Positions 34,383 through 46,329 of a DNA stretch of 64,000 nucleotides are shown one piece after another. Both the position numbers and the translations under genes were made by a program. The DNA is taken from assembly GCA_910591455.2 (NCBI GenBank), contig OU342817.1, positions 4,223,980-4,287,979 on the forward strand, given 5' to 3'. Under the pieces are notes generated by a model. It had not been told where the DNA came from. It saw only the letters and a program-made list of their open reading frames with translations, and did no database searches. The number at the start of each line of letters is the position of its first letter. Position 1 is the stretch's first letter. Source of the stretch: Pholis gunnellus (Eukaryota > Chordata > Actinopteri > Perciformes > Pholidae).

Positions 34383-37300
34383 GGCCATTTTGTGCTGAAG
34401 GGGGGAGAGGAATTTTAACTCACTGCTCTTTAACAATGTGTGCGACAGGTAAAGATGGTGTGGATATATACGACCAAAGAGAGGAGGGCGGGAAGAATGG
34501 AGTTTGACGTCGGACGGATGATTGAGGGTGTTTAGCATTCAGGCGGACCTTTGCTGTCTGCTTAAAGACGGGGAGGCTGAAAGAAAATACTAATCTGTGC
34601 CCTGGGTGGCGGCGCTGTGATCCTTTAGTCACAGATCTACTGATAATGTTCTCTGTGCTTCCAATACAGAGTGTTTTCTTCTTCAAAACAAGACGAATGC
34701 ACTGCATGCACAATGTATTCTGCCCTGCAGGCTTTACAAATGTATAAACCCGCCCAACGTTAGGGAGGAATAAACGCAATGTCTTCTGATTGTGAACGTA
34801 AGCCAGAGTATAAACACCGGTATGTAATGTCCTGCTCGTACTGGTTTTACCGTCGTTATGACTTCCATGTCAAATGTGCGTGTTGGTTTGTGGCTGCAGC
34901 TGAAGGTGACCTGTCTTTGTCTTTGTGATTTCAGTGGACAGAGTTCACAGACCGGACGCTGGCCCGGTGCCCACACTGCAGGAAAGTGTAAGTAGCTGCA
35001 AGCGATTCATCCATCACATCCCTTCACTCCCCACTGAGCGTCTACATTGTAGATTTACACCCTGAGGCAACCCGCTGAACCTTTAACTCGGTTTCACCGA
35101 GTCACTCGGTGAGCGAGCAGGTCGTGGCTTCAGGGTCAGCAGCAGCAGCAGCAGAGAGCTCACGTGTCTCAGGACATCATGGGGTCTCTGATCCGTGGGA
35201 TTTAGCTCCACTTGTGTTTGGTACCTCAGGAGTTTCCTTTGACTTTGCTGCAAACCACATTCCTGTATTCTACATTCTGCGTAAGCTTCTTAACACGGTG
35301 AGCAAAGTTCACCGGACTTTAGGAGCTGGAATCAGCCGGCATGTGATGCGTATCAAAAATGTATTTCAAGTATAGCAAATCTGTGATATTTATGCCATAA
35401 TGGTTTCGGGTTGTCCGTCTGTCCGTTCCATTGTTGTGAACATCTTAGGAACAAACACCTGGAGGGAATTTCTTCAAATTTAGCAAAAAGTTGTAATCAA
35501 GGAAGAACTGATTAGAATTTGGTGGTCAAAAGTCCTTGGTACTCAATAATTTATCTGCTAATTATGAAAAATTCAGACAAATGTCTAATATGATGAAGTG
35601 AAGGCATTTTGGACATCGATAAAAGGCATACAACCGCGGGGTGGTAGTTCTAGTTGTGTTTGACTGGTTACGTCTAGAGTTATGAACAGAACTGTGTCGA
35701 TAAAACTTAAAAGTACACCGAGGAGTAACGGAAGCAGCCTCCGGGCGTGTTCCTGCAGCCTGTCAGACACACAGAGCAGCAGGTTTTCAAATATATTTGG
35801 ACATGGGGAAACACAGGTGAAATATTGCAATTAGTGTTGTCTGAATTCTTTCTGGCTGCTCCAGCTGCAGCGTTCTGGTGTCGTTCATGCTGACTCACTC
35901 ACCGGGGACTCAAATAGCACGGAGCCATCTTTATTAATAACGCCTGTGCTCCTACTGCGACAGCTCAAAGTCCCTGCTGTGAAAAATACTCGTACTTACA
36001 GGGTCATATCGTTGTGTTGTATTTGATTTAATTTCCTAATCAAATGAATCCCCCTCCTCTCCTCTGTCGGCCCTGCAGCTCCTCCATTGGCCAGAGGTAT
36101 CCCCGAAGGCGGAGCTTGTGGTGTTTTCTACTCTGCTTGCTATTCAGCATCTCCACCGCCGGGCTGATGGTGAGTGGACGCCGCACTGACATGAGGGAGA
36201 GCTCTTTTAACCATAAGCTTTATTATGAGATAATCAATAAGTGGCCTGTAGGAATTAAGGAAAATAATAACTATTGTCTCATCTTTTTCAAATCTATCCT
36301 CCGTCTTTGTTATTTAAAATATGCAAATCTTACAATGGCAGATAAAACAAAGGCAGTAGGAAAAAGCCGTCCGATTACAATCTCTCATCTGTAAGTTTAA
36401 CACGGACGGTGTGCAGCTGTAAGTTGTTCTTGTTCAAAAATGGATAAAACAAGAGTGCAACTGTAGAACTATCTCCTGATCATAGATCACAACTGATCAG
36501 CAGAGAACATAACCCGCTTACATAGAGGGGACGACACGGTGGCTGCATTCTGCTTTAGAGACAGCAGAGGGTGCAAGACGAGCATGAAACGGCCTCACAG
36601 TACATTTAACACAGGAGGCAGATGTGCCTGTCAGCATGGAGAGCACTTAGCGATGTGCACACAATGAGAACGCTGTATTGACAGCATTGTGTAATGCTGG
36701 TGTCGTGGCAGTAAACGCCACACCATGAGTTTTTATTCTAAGTATGGCGCAGGAGCACAAGTTTTGACAGTTTTAATCTCCGAGCTGCGTCAGTAAACTT
36801 TTATCGGCAACAAGTAACGGATCGAACTTCGCTTCACAGCGTTTAATTAGAGGAATACCGGAGCAACGGTTTTAAAGTACATCAAGGTAGTTAAGAAGAT
36901 CCATCGCCGTAACAGCTGTGAGCTTCTGTGGCTGCGATGTGTTCCCAACTCGGCAACATGAGCTAATAGCTGCCATTTAAAATGTTAAGGCCCCCGAGAG
37001 CAGCTTGAATCATTAAAACGTCACACATCGTTTACAGGAGGAGAGGGAAGGCATTAACTTAAGGCTGCGCTCTGCGTTACTTTTTAAGGATTTTTGATGT
37101 TTTTCTCAGCCTGCATGAGCTGGTTTGATTACCTCATGGTTCGATACGGCTGCCGGTCGCGCTCTCTTTAAATAACGATGAAGAGAATATGCAGTGCACA
37201 CAAACGCGTACCTGTAAAGTACACAAAACCTCGTCCCGGGCTTAAACATGCTTACTGGTTTATTCTAGATAGCGTTAACTGTGTATCATCTATTAGTGTC

Positions 37301-37604
37301 AAAATGTTATTCATTAGAGCAATTCTATGATATTCCCGATAGCACTTCAACAATTAATATATATATAGATGAATAAAATGCCTCCGAAATAATGTTCCCT
37401 AATTCTACTTCCACTTGTTCTCCCCATATTAGCTTGACTCCAGTGTTGTGACTTTGAAACAGGAATTCATATTTCCATATTCTCAGAAAATCCCTGTGGG
37501 TTCTCTCAAAGTCACTTTTACCATCCTCATTAAATAATGTTCTCCCAAGCAGCTGCACACTCAATACTTGATGGTGAAGATATTTTCTCTCTTACACACA
37601 CACA

Positions 37605-37670
<66 letters not shown>

Positions 37671-38134
37671 CGAGTATTGAATAAGTCCATGGAAATTAGT
37701 GCATTTGCAGCAATTCAGTGGCGCTCCATCAGTCTGGTGCCGGTGGATTGATCACAGACTGTGGATACATAATTGACTTTAGACCGGTTCATCTTTTAAC
37801 ATTAAAAATCTCTGGATTGTTGGATGGAACATAAATGTGTCTCATAATAAATGCAAAGAACATTTTAGCTGTAGCTTTAGCTCCGTGTTTCTTTGTTGCC
37901 TGATTGGACTTGTGCTGACCCATAACACACTCGGCCTGTTCTCCACAACGCTTTGTGAGCCGCGTCTGATTCTCCCAATCGTCTGTCTAGGCCGGAACGT
38001 GGGCGAAGGCTCAGACCTACCAGGGGATCTACGCCTCGTGGGCCGCGCTGCTGCTCCTGGTTCTCGTCACCTTGGCTCGGGCCTTCTACTGGGCCTGCAT
38101 GAGGGTCAGCCAGCCCCTCCAGAACTTCACATAG
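26056..38134 (+). CDS. pip4p1: Type 1 phosphatidylinositol-4,5-bisphosphate 4-phosphatase / TMEM55B; 7 exons
   Basis: Exons: 26056-26173, 27034-27227, 31178-31284, 33329-33434, 34935-34987, 36079-36169, 37991-38134; 813 nt, 270 aa. The start [13 protein letters not shown] carries a lysosomal dileucine signal (ERSPLL). Then come a proline-rich stretch with [13 protein letters not shown], paired cysteine motifs (CRVCQSL, CGVCNEA, CPCNC, CGHC, CPHC) and the CX5R signature CKVTSQR. Two C-terminal membrane segments lie around [18 protein letters not shown] and [20 protein letters not shown], and the end is [20 protein letters not shown] and [22 protein letters not shown] match PIP4P1 rather than PIP4P2. 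Family role: late endosome/lysosome membrane protein reported as a PI(4,5)P2 4-phosphatase and as a JIP4 recruiter in lysosome positioning. The gene spans about 12 kb because introns 2-4 are 1.5-4 kb and full of repeats. Confidence 0.96.
27665..28600. mobile_element. MITE-like element(s) in pip4p1 intron 2
   Basis: The left end TTTTAAAGGGTTGTTTCACA and the block CAATGGAGGTGAATGTCATTT near 27795 are typical of a widespread fish non-autonomous element. A further block (GCAACACGGACAGCGCCATGG near 28559) may be the far end or a neighbour. The right limit is uncertain. Confidence 0.5.
28600..31177. other. Rest of pip4p1 intron 2, no gene recognised
   Basis: No exon of pip4p1 or another gene is recognisable. 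It holds C-rich (30102-30113) and (CT)n (31016-31045) tracts. A 130-codon open frame at 29120-29512 lacks splice context, domain signatures and codon bias. Confidence 0.5.
32580..32965. mobile_element. Dispersed element, copy 2 (pip4p1 intron 3)
   Basis: It matches the eif3f intron 5 copy in the same order: CATCCTTTTATCCCAGCTGC, ACGATGATGAAGTTGCTG, TGATTGGTTGTCCCTCGTCAC, CAGAAGTTGAACTATTTTTA and CGCCCTGAAAAATAG. This copy is shorter. A CGA trinucleotide run (32677-32690) lies inside it. Confidence 0.7.
33545..33700. mobile_element. Short palindromic copy of the same family (pip4p1 intron 4)
   Basis: GATGAGAAGATTGATTCCAC and CTCTCACGTCTGTCTG on the left are mirrored by CAGACAGACATGAGAGTGG and TATTGATCGTC on the right, with a 45-bp centre. 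The internal part of the family is deleted. Confidence 0.75.
34328..34379. repeat. (TA)n microsatellite
   Basis: About 26 TA units with one early TTTA interruption, in pip4p1 intron 4. Fully self-complementary and able to extrude as a cruciform. Confidence 0.95.
35385..35665. mobile_element. MITE fragment in pip4p1 intron 5
   Basis: GGGAATTTCTTCAAATTTAG near 35465, AACTGATTAGAATTTGGTGG near 35505, and the end GCGGGGTGGTAGTTCTAGTTG are hallmarks of a common fish non-autonomous element. No coding capacity. Confidence 0.6.
37594..37669. repeat. (CA)n microsatellite
   Basis: About 38 CA units with one CAAA interruption, in pip4p1 intron 6. Confidence 0.95.
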
Positions 38135-38534
38135 AGCCCCATGCTGCTCCTCTCCTCCCAACCCAACCAGGCAGGAGGAAAGAAAAAAAAAAACACACAC
38201 ACACAGAAAAACCAGATTATTTATTTAAATCCAACTCCAGAAAGAGAAACCTCTCCTTCTGTCCCTCCCCTTTTAGTCAAATATGTTTCTATAACTGGAT
38301 GGCGGTGGCTGTAGCTGCTATATATCTATCGGTAACTATGATGACGCATATAGCCTAATGTACTGTTCATCTGTTCTAATCTCGTGGCCAGTGTGGGGTT
38401 CATTTTAACATCACCGTTCTTCTTCTACCCCCCCCCCCCGTGCTGTTTCTACATTTTGGCTTTCGTCTGTGGCACATCGGTTTAAGCTAAGGGCTTAAAC
38501 CAAGTCTTGAATATTTGCTCCTGACTTTGTTCCC

Positions 38535-38558
38535 GGGGGGGGGGGGGGGGGGGGGGGG
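38535..38558. repeat. G24 homopolymer
   Basis: 24 consecutive G within the presumed pip4p1 3' UTR, about 400 bases after the stop. The exact length is likely unreliable in any assembly. Confidence 0.9.
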
Positions 38559-39091
38559 CGCTCCCTCTTCCAATCCTAATTTGACCATTTGGTTTAGTAT
38601 TTTAGCATTTTTAAAAAAAATGTTTAAACAGAGAAACGAGTGATTTCTGTGAAAGCGGCGATGAAGTCAGATGAAGCTAACTAATCGATACCAGCAGAGG
38701 AAGTGTGGCTGGAGGGACACCAGCCCCCTTTTGTGAAGCAAAAAAGATCAAGTAGGTGTTGAAATGTGTCTGAAAAATGTAATCCAGCAGCACGTGAAGG
38801 TAGGCTACCATGTTTTATAAACTCAGTGTTTTCTGCTGAATTATCCCCCTGGGACTGACTTTGATCCAAAGCAGCTTGAAAGCCTTAAAAGGAGTTGTGG
38901 TAGAAGGATTCAACACACACACACACACACACACGCATACACGCATAGATGCCGACACACAACAAAAGGAGGGTGCTCTTTTAGAGTTTCAACGGCTCAC
39001 AAACCAGCTTGTCAAAGGCATCCCAGCCTCCCTCTTCAAAGACGGACCTGCTAACCGATTTTCTCCATATTGGTCCTTTTTTCAGTGAAAA

Positions 39092-39097
39092 AATAAA
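39092..39097 (+). terminator. Possible pip4p1 polyadenylation signal
   Basis: The first clear AATAAA after the pip4p1 stop lies about 960 bases downstream. Further AATAAA hexamers occur near 39621 and 40993, so the true 3' end is uncertain. The stretch between holds a C-run, a G24 run and a short (CA)n. Confidence 0.35.
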
Positions 39098-40289
39098 AGT
39101 GACACGCATGCCACTTTAAAGTTTGATATTTTGTTCTGGTCCCGTAAACCACATCTGTCATCCAAACTGTAGCCGACAGGTTTACTTTTATACAAAGTTT
39201 TTTTTTACTGTTTATTTTCCCGTTCTACCTAAATACCAATTTTAATTGCACGTCTCCAATTGACACATCATGAGCAGCAAAATGTGGCACAAGCCTTCCT
39301 CCCATTGTTAAGAGGCCGATTTACTTTACTGCATGCGTCTATATAGTTTGACCCGGATTGATTTTTGTGCTGCTTGGCTTCCCGAAACACACCAAAAATA
39401 TGAAACAAAACACGAAGAGGTATTGGCGGTTACAACATTGATATCTGAGTATAAGATGTGTTTTTGGAATTGCTTTCTGTTGCTGGTTGTAAGCCTTCAT
39501 GCTCTCAAACCGCACTACATATTTGTCTTGGGAGAGGATGAAGCTGAATCTTAAGGGCCTGTTTGTATGTTTTGCTAGCTGAGGTTGAATCTTTGAAAGC
39601 AAAACAACACTGGGCTTAAAAATAAAGCGCTACAGGCTCCAGATAACAACCCCAAAAGCTCGTGCTGTACATGAAAATACATCAAAGCTACTAAATAACA
39701 AACTGCAATAGGTGTGAAAGCATCATGTTGCTAAACTGACAGGGTTTTGTATACATTTGGGACAATTCATGGTGAAAATATGTCTAGTTTTTGTCATTGA
39801 AGATGGAGGCTGTTACTGAGCTTTCTAGTTGATTGGTCTCCTTTAAGGCCAGTTGGAATACCATGAAAGAGGAAACGCTCTACCGACCACACAGTCACAA
39901 TAGTGCAGTAACGTAAACACACTACATGCTACATTCTCACTCATCAAGTCCCATAATGACTTCTCCGTCTGTGGTTCTGAATGTGGTAACATTTCCTTTT
40001 TTTTGTTTTGATTGTAAATATATTTGTTGTTTATGTACAATGAAAAGTGACGAATTATGTTGAGCTCCGAGCTCGACGCTACGGCGGCGATCGCTGCGGA
40101 CGTTTTGTTTGTTTTAAAGGAGGTTCTTTTTGCAACTCTTCACCTGTTACATATTTAATGATTTGATGAACTACTAACCTAATAAGCCTCTGGACACCCA
40201 GTCGTGTCCAAACCTTTAACCACAGAAACACATCAACATACTCTCAAGCAACAAAACATTATGAATGAATCACATTCTCAAGCAATGAC

Positions 40290-40491
<202 letters not shown>

Positions 40492-42904
40492 ACACAAACA
40501 CCCAGCACCTTATACAGTAGTGAGAAACACTGCAGACACCAAGTAAGATGAGAAGAAGTTACCCTGCTTGACTGAACTGAGCTCGCAAACGGTTCACATG
40601 GAAGTGTCATGTTATTTATTATACACGCTGCAAGAAAGGCCACAAATAAGTCATTGATCAAGTCCTAAAATCTTATTTTTTCTGGGGAAAAGTCTGTTAT
40701 GGAGCGAGATAATCTAACTTTCTTCAAGACTGGACCAATGACGTTTTGTTTTTGATTTGATTTGATTACTACAATGATCCACCAGTTTCAAGTTATGGTC
40801 AGTGCATTGCTTTTTGCTTTTTTTGTGAAACGATAAGATTGGAGGACATAGTTGACATGACTTGTTTAAGGAGACCTTTTTTTTGCAGTTGTGTGATCAT
40901 GTTTTATCCATGACTGCAAAATGAAATCAATCATGTTAATGCCAATAATCAAGAACCTGGCTGATGCTCTTTTCAGAGTTTGTTTACACACAAATAAAGA
41001 CATGATGATGTACAAAATGGCTCACATGAGTTCTTGTTTTATTTACCAAAACACAGGATCTGATAACGCCGTGAATCTCGGTCCATGTATTTGTATTTGT
41101 ATAGCATATAATTTAAGACTTAAAGGCAAGGTTGGTAATCTTGAGAAACTAGCAAGAGTACGCTAGATTTAAAAAATGAAAGTAGCTTCCAGCACTAGCT
41201 CCAAAAGTTGGTAAATGTCTTGTTCCCGTGTACACAAATGGTTCCCAACCTTTTTTGTACGATGTAACCCCTCAGCCCAATCCGATGAGCTCAAGTGAGA
41301 CCGACTCTACCGTAAAAAAATTCAGTATGTTATTTTAAATGCATTTTGAACTTGATGCTACCCAACACTTGGTTATGGTGATGTTTAGCTCAATTTGGTG
41401 ACGTTGGCTTTTGTCCCAATCCCAACGTTGTATCTTGTACCTTTTAACCGTTTCAGCCATTTATCCGTTACTTTTAGCTAACAGTTTCAAATTCTCTGCT
41501 TGCTTATTTACTAGTTTTGCAACATGCATAGGTGTTCTGACTCAAGGTGGTGGCGTGTACTGTTCAGTCAACCTATTGTGGCTCGTAGTATATTGTTTTG
41601 AATATATTTAAGATCAGCATACACCTTGTTTGTGTGTTTGTTTTCATCCGTAACACGTATATGTGGATATAAGCTTTAATCCAATCATAATTCCTTTTTT
41701 CTCTCTTAAATGAGTTGAGCTGTGCTCCACAATAGTTTCACGTCTGTGTCTACAGAGTAGTTTTGGAAATAATGTGGGTAACGGAAACCTATGATTATAG
41801 CTGTCATCCACTCTTAATTGGGATAATTCATAGTTATTAAAACGAGTGAAATCAAACCATTTTTCTTTTTGTTGAACCTAAAGGACACCAGTTTTAGAAC
41901 CACTCATTTAAAGCTTTGTGCTTTAAAAAAAAAAAAGAAAAAGCCCAATTATCCTCAATTTAAAAAAAAAGAAAAGCTTTATTTAAAAAAATAATGTTTT
42001 TCCTATTTCCACAAAAGAAGCTCATCTTTTTCTCACACGACTTGGCCCCTGTCGGCCTCTTGAGTTTCATGCGGATATATTTTTTGCCTGGACACAAAGA
42101 GATGGAGGGATTAAGGACATTGAGAAACCTTTCAGAAACCACAGCTCCCCGGAGAGCAGCACGAACCAGGGAGGCTGAGAGACCAGAAAGTGGAGGGGGG
42201 GGGGAAATAAATAAATAAATGAAGCCCTAGGAAGTGAGGAAGACAATTGGTCCCATAACCTTCTGGTTTTAAGTGAGAGGGCATTCGTTTGCTTTTATTC
42301 TGTGACACACTCAGCTTCTCTCTCACACGCTGCTGCTCTAAAAGGCCTCAGGTCCATTTTATTGTCTTTTTATTGACTGAAGATTTTATTCACGGCATTA
42401 TACCACTTTACCTCCTTTGGGAAACGTTGCTGTCGCTGCTCTCCACTTTTGTTCATTCTGCCATGTAGATAGTTTCCCCTTGTGAGATACTTCAGTGACT
42501 GTTCGGATGATGTGGGACTCGTATACGATGGTGTGAGGCAGGAAGGAGAAAGGAAATCTCATTTGCTCTAAATCTTCTTTGTGCCTTTTCCATCATGACA
42601 GTCACTACCCGGCAATATAACATTTTAATGCTTTTTGCACATCAGTTCACAGCTGAGGGATCTTTTGCTCATTACTATTTGGCTATTATTAGGAAATAAT
42701 ACTGTTTTAATGAGTTATTTATCCAACAGCATGAATCAAGCCTTTGAAAATGCAGCAATACAACAAATCCTGTGTTGGAATCATCATCCTCATTTGACAA
42801 AGCTTTTTTTGTTTTGTTTTGGATGATATATGTGTTACTGATGCAAAGATTCAGAGAGAATTTTGTGTTAAGAGAAATCCCTAAAATACACTGAAGAATA
42901 TGTG

Positions 42905-43240
42905 AGAAAATATGAGGTTGAATTATGGCGCTGCAGTTCATGTCTTTTTGATGGTTGCAGCTATACTCAATACTGCTAGCTCACGTAGCGCCACTGAGCT
43001 AGCTAACGTTACAGCTCAGCCGAGGAGGACGCCATCAAACTTCATGAGTAGATTCTTCCTCCTGCGCCGCCGTACGGCTGGCAGGTGTGCCATCTCCCGT
43101 TATATTCAAGAGAAGACAGACATCTCTACGACCAATATCTCCAAAACTAGGCAACTCACAACAAAATGATCTTGATTTATAAATAGCTCTACAGGTAAGA
43201 AGAAAATATGTAGTTTTGATTTGGGGGTGAACGGTCCCTT
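42905..43240. mobile_element. Right-end fragment of a TTTAAAGGG-type MITE
   Basis: CAGACATCTCTACGACCAAT near 43117, ATATCTCCAAAACTAGGCAAC near 43135, and the end GATTTGGGGGTGAACGGTCC next to CTTTAAA are the mirror image of the start of the element at 27665. Probably the same superfamily in opposite orientation. Confidence 0.55.
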
Positions 43241-43665
43241 TAAATACATTTTGAGTTACTTGTCCTTTTACTTTAGTATTTCCATTTTATGCATCTATGT
43301 GCTTCTACTCCAGTACATTTAAGAAGCAGATATTGTACTTTTTACTCTGTTTGATAGACAGTTAATAGTTACATTGCATATTCTGACTAATATAAAATAT
43401 ACCATCAACTACTAAATTATTATATATTGAGTGCATAAAGTAGTTAAAATGAGCCTTTACCAGCAGCAGCAGCATTGATTATAGTTCAATAATCTATAAT
43501 ATTCTGAAATGGACCGTTCTGCACATGAGTACTGAAGTATATTCTGATGCTAATACGTGTGTGCTTCATAGTAAATACGTAAGAATTAGAATGCAGGACT
43601 ACTACTTGTAACAGAGTATTTATTACATCAGTAAAACATCTGAGTTCTTCTTCCACCCCTGCTCA
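43240..43665 (+). repeat. Same dispersed repeat, copy 5
   Basis: One of the most complete copies: it runs from TTTTGAGTTACTTGTCCTTT near 43250 through GTAGTTAAAATGAGCC near 43440 to GAGTTCTTCTTCCACCCCTG near 43642. It abuts the element at 42905-43240. Confidence 0.75.
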
Positions 43666-43780
43666 AAGGGTTTTATCCTGATACAATCAATTATTTTCTT
43701 CTCTCTGCCGCCTCTGTTTTATTGCTTTACATGTATTAACGGAGCTCAATCAAACCAAAGCTGTTTTACGTTATTCCACA

Positions 43781-43781
<1 letters not shown>

Positions 43782-43838
<57 letters not shown>
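43782..43838. repeat. (AC)n microsatellite
   Basis: Pure AC run; two shorter (AC)n runs follow at about 44058-44080 and 44095-44119. Confidence 0.93.
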
Positions 43839-43841
<3 letters not shown>

Positions 43842-45108
43842 AATGTCTCTCTCACACACTCACTGAGCTCCTCTTGCACAGAGTCAGTAAATATTGCAGC
43901 AGTAAGAAAAAAAAGAAAAAGAAAAGGGCAGCGACTTGCTAAAGCCTTGATCCCTCTTACTTCTAACAGGATTTGACCCTTAAGTCCCGGAGCATGACCC
44001 TCATCTGCTGCAACACTATCATCCTGTTTAACATACACTCTCACTATTGTCCTCCTGACACACACACACACACACACACATTTAGAGGCCCTAAAACACA
44101 CACACACACACACACACAAGGACACATTTGAGGGCCCTGAAACCATCGCTGCACTCCTTCCCGTCCTCCCACACGTACACACTCACACATGCACCCACTG
44201 TACTGTGTGATGTAACACCGCTTAATTTTACGCACAACATGCAACCTGATGGATCCAGTTAAATGTAAATCGTGGAAAAAGGAGAAAAAGAAAACGCTCC
44301 TGGCGCCACAAAGAAAGAAGGAGAGAAATAAGGAGCTGACAAGGGATGAGGGAGGAAGATGATGAAGAGGTGGTGGTGTCTGAGGAGGAAGGGGGGCGTG
44401 GGGGGGGGGGGTTGGTTAACTCACTGCAAGAGGATGATACGATTGAGTGAGTGAGAAAGAGAGAGATGAAGGGAGAAGAGAGAGGCAGGGAGGATGAGAG
44501 GATGCAGGGAGACGAAGGAGAGGAGAGATTGAGCAGGCAGCTAAGCACCAGATTAAACTCCGGGGTCGTCAGCTGTAAAACAAACAGTCCTTTTAGTGAG
44601 GATCAAATCCAGACTTAACCCCCCCCCCCTTCTCCTCATCCTCTTCCACACACACACACCCACACAGTTCGTCACAGAGGAGATAATACCGCTCGCTGAA
44701 GGAGAGGGAAAGAAGAAAAAAACAGGATGACAATCTCAGTGGAAAGCAAATTCCCGTCTACCTAAATTGCCCCTCAGGGAATGTGAAGTTTGATTACGCC
44801 CGGGCAGATTCATTATATTTGAGTGGGTTTTTTTCTTCCCTCCACAGCGTCTGCTGGTGATAGACCGGGCTAATATCTGGCACAGAAACGCTACAGATTC
44901 TTCCTCCCGTCTTACAACTCTCGTGTTTATATTACATCTTTACAGTAATATTCCCCTGACAGCGGCGCTCGCCTCAATATTCAGCCTGTTTGTTTAAATC
45001 TCTCTCTCTGTCATCTGGCTTTGGATGCTGCCTGGGCGGCTCCATCAGTCCGAAGGCTCAATTTCCAAACTGTCAGCTTTTATGCTCACTGTGAGGCCTT
45101 ATCCTTTG

Positions 45109-45111
<3 letters not shown>

Positions 45112-45185
<74 letters not shown>
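45112..45185. repeat. (TG)n microsatellite
   Basis: Uninterrupted TG run of 37 units in the spacer between pip4p1 and etv3l. Confidence 0.95.
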
Positions 45186-45188
<3 letters not shown>

Positions 45189-46236
45189 ACATGAGCAGCA
45201 GCAGTGTCTTTATTCTCTGTGTGTGTTCTCCTTGTACTGCTATCTCTGAGAGCACCAATTTGAGTTTTAGTGGTGGAGATCGGGAGCGTTTGTTGGAGGG
45301 TGAGGATATTTTTGCAGGTCTCTCCTCGCCGCTTCAAAGGGCAGATTGAGGGTTGAAGTGGAAAACGGACGTATTGATCTCCATGCACACAATATCCTCA
45401 CTGGAGCCTTTAACTGTATCACACGGTCTTCATCAGCAGGCTTTTGCTCAGTTGCCCTGCAAGTGTAGCTTGCCGAACATCGTTTTAATCGCGTGTTGTG
45501 TTAAATTGTTAATCTTGAAAACTTGTCAACAACGGAGGAAACAAACTTGTTCTCCAACTGAGCCTCTGCTGATAAAGAAGTGAATTTGGGGATTGTTGAA
45601 GCTGTATATTTTTATGTTTGCAGCCTCATAAAAGTATTGATTTGAGTAATCCATCACAGTGAAGAGCCGAGTTTTTCTTCTTCTCAAAATCCCTGCGTTG
45701 TTACACGGTACAGTGCAGTTTAAGAGCGGATATCTCACTCCAATAATATAACCAACTAAAATGAATGCAGGCTGAACGTTGACTTTGATGGAATACATAA
45801 ATTCCAAGAGTCTGCTAATTGATCTTCATACTATTTAATGTAAACCCAAGGCCTCCCACAGCATGAAAACATGGCTTTCAAAATCATCATCAGATCTTCA
45901 TCAGTGACACAAAGTACTCTTAATATGTTATAGACGGGCAAGATCATGCAAAATCAATGCTACGGTCTATAAAGACTAAAGCTAGAGGCTAGGATATGCA
46001 CGATATCGATAGCGGTCCTCACAAGTATGCAAATATATAGGCGTGTGTGTGTGTGTGTGTGTGTTTGTGTTTGGTTTCAGGCTTTTTGCATGTGACCCAG
46101 GGTCCCCAGGCTGCTAAAAGCCCAACATTCAACTCAATTAGCGGCATACATAATTGATAGCTGTCTGGGAGAGTATTTGTATTTACACTGGAATTAAAAG
46201 CCTCCGGTGTCAGCTATCGCATCTGAGAGGCGATAA

Positions 46237-46254
46237 GTGTGTGTGTGTGTTTGT

Positions 46255-46328
<74 letters not shown>
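46237..46328. repeat. (GT)n microsatellite
   Basis: GT run with two TTTG interruptions near its left end. A shorter GT run lies at 46041-46064. Confidence 0.95.

Positions 46329-46329
<1 letters not shown>

Noticed and set aside
37877..38200. Minus-strand 107-codon frame opposite the last pip4p1 exon
   Set aside because: It is the antisense shadow of a conserved coding exon.
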